Below, piece after piece: positions 62,799 to 64,000 of a stretch of 64,000 bases of DNA. Both the position numbers and the translations under genes were made by a program. Numbering within the stretch: position 1 is the stretch's first letter; the number at the start of each line of letters is the position of its first letter. Origin of the DNA: Microvirga ossetica (GTDB taxonomy: Bacteria; Pseudomonadota; Alphaproteobacteria; Rhizobiales; Beijerinckiaceae); the NCBI RefSeq assembly GCF_002741015.1, contig NZ_CP016616.1, positions 1,161,501 through 1,225,500 on the forward strand, read 5' to 3'. A model generated the notes under the pieces. It was not told where the DNA came from, made no database searches, and was given only the letters and a program-made list of their open reading frames with translations.

Positions 62799-64000
62799 AT
62801 GACGTTGTCCACACCCCTCCTCGACACCATCAAGACCCCCGACGATCTGCGGCAACTGCCTGAAAACCAGCTCAGGCAGGTGGCGGACGAGCTGCGGACC
62901 GAGACCATCGGCGCGGTGTCCGTCACCGGCGGGCATCTCGGCGCGGGCTTAGGGGTCGTCGAGCTGACGGTGGCGCTGCATTACGTGTTCGACACGCCGC
63001 GCGACCGGCTGATCTGGGACGTGGGCCACCAGGCCTACCCCCATAAGATCCTCACCGGCCGGCGCGACCGGATCCGCACCTTGCGCCAGGCGGACGGCCT
63101 CTCGGGCTTCACCAAGCGCGCGGAGAGCGAATACGACCCCTTCGGCGCGGCGCATTCCTCGACCTCGATCTCGGCCGGCCTCGGCATGGCCGTGGCGCGG
63201 GACCTGGAGGGCCGGAAGAACAATGTGATCGCCGTGATCGGCGACGGCGCCATGTCGGCCGGCATGGCCTATGAGGCCATGAACAATGCGGGCGCCATGC
63301 ATTCGCGCCTCATCGTCATCCTCAACGACAACGACATGTCGATCGCCCCGCCCACCGGCGCCATGTCGTCTTATCTCGCCCGTCTCGTCTCCGGCGGCAC
63401 CTATCGCGGCATCCGCGAAACCGCCAAGCAACTGGCGAAGAAGCTGCCGAAATTCTTCTACGACAAGGCCGCCAAGGCCGAGGAATTCGCCCGCGGCTTC
63501 TGGACCGGCGGCACCATGTTCGAGGAGCTCGGCTTCTACTATGTCGGCCCCATCGACGGCCACAACCTCGACCATTTGCTGCCGATCCTGAAGAACGTGC
63601 GCGACACCGAGACCGGGCCGGTCCTCGTCCACGTGGTCACCAAGAAGGGCAAGGGCTACGCGCCGGCGGAAGCCGCCGCCGACAAATATCACGGCGTCGT
63701 CACCTTCGACGTGGTGACGGGCGCGCAGACCAAGGCCAAGGCCAACGCCCCCTCCTATACCAAGGTCTTCGGCGAGAGCCTGATCAGGGAAGCGGAGAAG
63801 GACGACAAGATCGTCGCCGTCACGGCCGCCATGCCGTCCGGCACGGGCATCGACGTCTTCGGCAAGGAATTCCCCGCCCGCACCTTCGATGTGGGCATCG
63901 CCGAGCAGCACGCGGTGACCTTTGCCGCCGGCATGGCGACGGAAGGCTACAAGCCGTTCTGCGCGATCTATTCCACCTTCCTGCAGCGCGCCTACGACCA
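62799..64000 (+). CDS. dxs: 1-deoxy-D-xylulose-5-phosphate synthase (cut by window edge)
   Basis: About the first 400 of some 640 residues of the thiamine diphosphate enzyme starting the MEP isoprenoid pathway from pyruvate and glyceraldehyde 3-phosphate. Starts [20 protein letters not shown]. The substrate and cofactor motifs [34 protein letters not shown] and [15 protein letters not shown] are intact, and the transketolase pyrimidine domain begins near residue 325 ([18 protein letters not shown]). It runs off the window end. Confidence 0.97.
   Translation, partial: MTLSTPLLDTIKTPDDLRQLPENQLRQVADELRTETIGAVSVTGGHLGAGLGVVELTVALHYVFDTPRDRLIWDVGHQAYPHKILTGRRDRIRTLRQADGLSGFTKRAESEYDPFGAAHSSTSISAGLGMAVARDLEGRKNNVIAVIGDGAMSAGMAYEAMNNAGAMHSRLIVILNDNDMSIAPPTGAMSSYLARLVSGGTYRGIRETAKQLAKKLPKFFYDKAAKAEEFARGFWTGGTMFEELGFYYVGPIDGHNLDHLLPILKNVRDTETGPVLVHVVTKKGKGYAPAEAAADKYHGVVTFDVVTGAQTKAKANAPSYTKVFGESLIREAEKDDKIVAVTAAMPSGTGIDVFGKEFPARTFDVGIAEQHAVTFAAGMATEGYKPFCAIYSTFLQRAYD

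Overview
The window looks like chromosomal DNA of a high-GC alphaproteobacterium of the order Hyphomicrobiales (Rhizobiales), probably close to Methylobacteriaceae such as Microvirga. That placement is an inference from protein style, the BioY, AroC, FabI, PdxH and Kup gene set, and the many palindromic intergenic repeats; no search was run. The window starts inside an oxidoreductase gene and ends inside dxs.

Layout. 1-8.5 kb is a carbohydrate uptake and oxidation operon: a LacI-type regulator, a binding-protein ABC sugar transporter, a sugar phosphate isomerase-like protein, Gfo/Idh/MocA oxidoreductases and a ThuA-like protein. A perfect operator-like palindrome lies in the divergent promoter. 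tRNA-Gln and tRNA-Pro follow. About 8.85-16.96 kb is a decayed genomic island in the 3' half of tRNA-Pro: a 50-bp copy of that half (48/50 identical) marks the far end. The island holds a complete IS66-type IS with TIRs and an 8-bp target duplication, small orphan genes, an RTX protein, a TctC-like protein, an SRAP protein and a broken XRE regulator, but no recognisable integrase.

17-32.6 kb returns to chromosome-like genes: DoxX, BioY, an MBL hydrolase, a tightly overlapped DUF898/M48/DUF1499 operon, MarR plus patatin, a giant secreted RTX haem peroxidase, an L,D-transpeptidase and an HDAC-like deacetylase. 32.8-43.6 kb is a housekeeping block (HTH-RibB-degenerate RibA, AroC, Kup, histidine phosphatase, FabI, DnaJ, PdxH, SDR). 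Between AroC and Kup there is a strong orphan promoter in front of a structured intergenic region. 44-46.7 kb is a second accessory islet with an AbiU2-like HEPN protein, gene relics, and a module sharing a 225-bp exact match with one in the tRNA-Pro island.

46.7-64 kb contains two divergent citrate synthase paralogues (one with an HTH), Nudix, LysE, dihydroorotase, YgfZ, a PAS-PAS hybrid kinase, PaiB, a frameshifted acetyltransferase, Tag, an HD hydrolase, a tyrosine phosphatase-like protein, a large DUF2339 membrane protein, XseB and Dxs. At least four palindromic repeat families fill the intergenic spaces; one copy is nested in another and one supplies the stop codon of a gene. No CRISPR array and no complete known defence operon were seen. 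The least explained signals are the two islets and their shared module, the HEPN gene, the HTH-RibB fusion with its promoter palindrome, and the candidate RNA near 35.3-35.7 kb.
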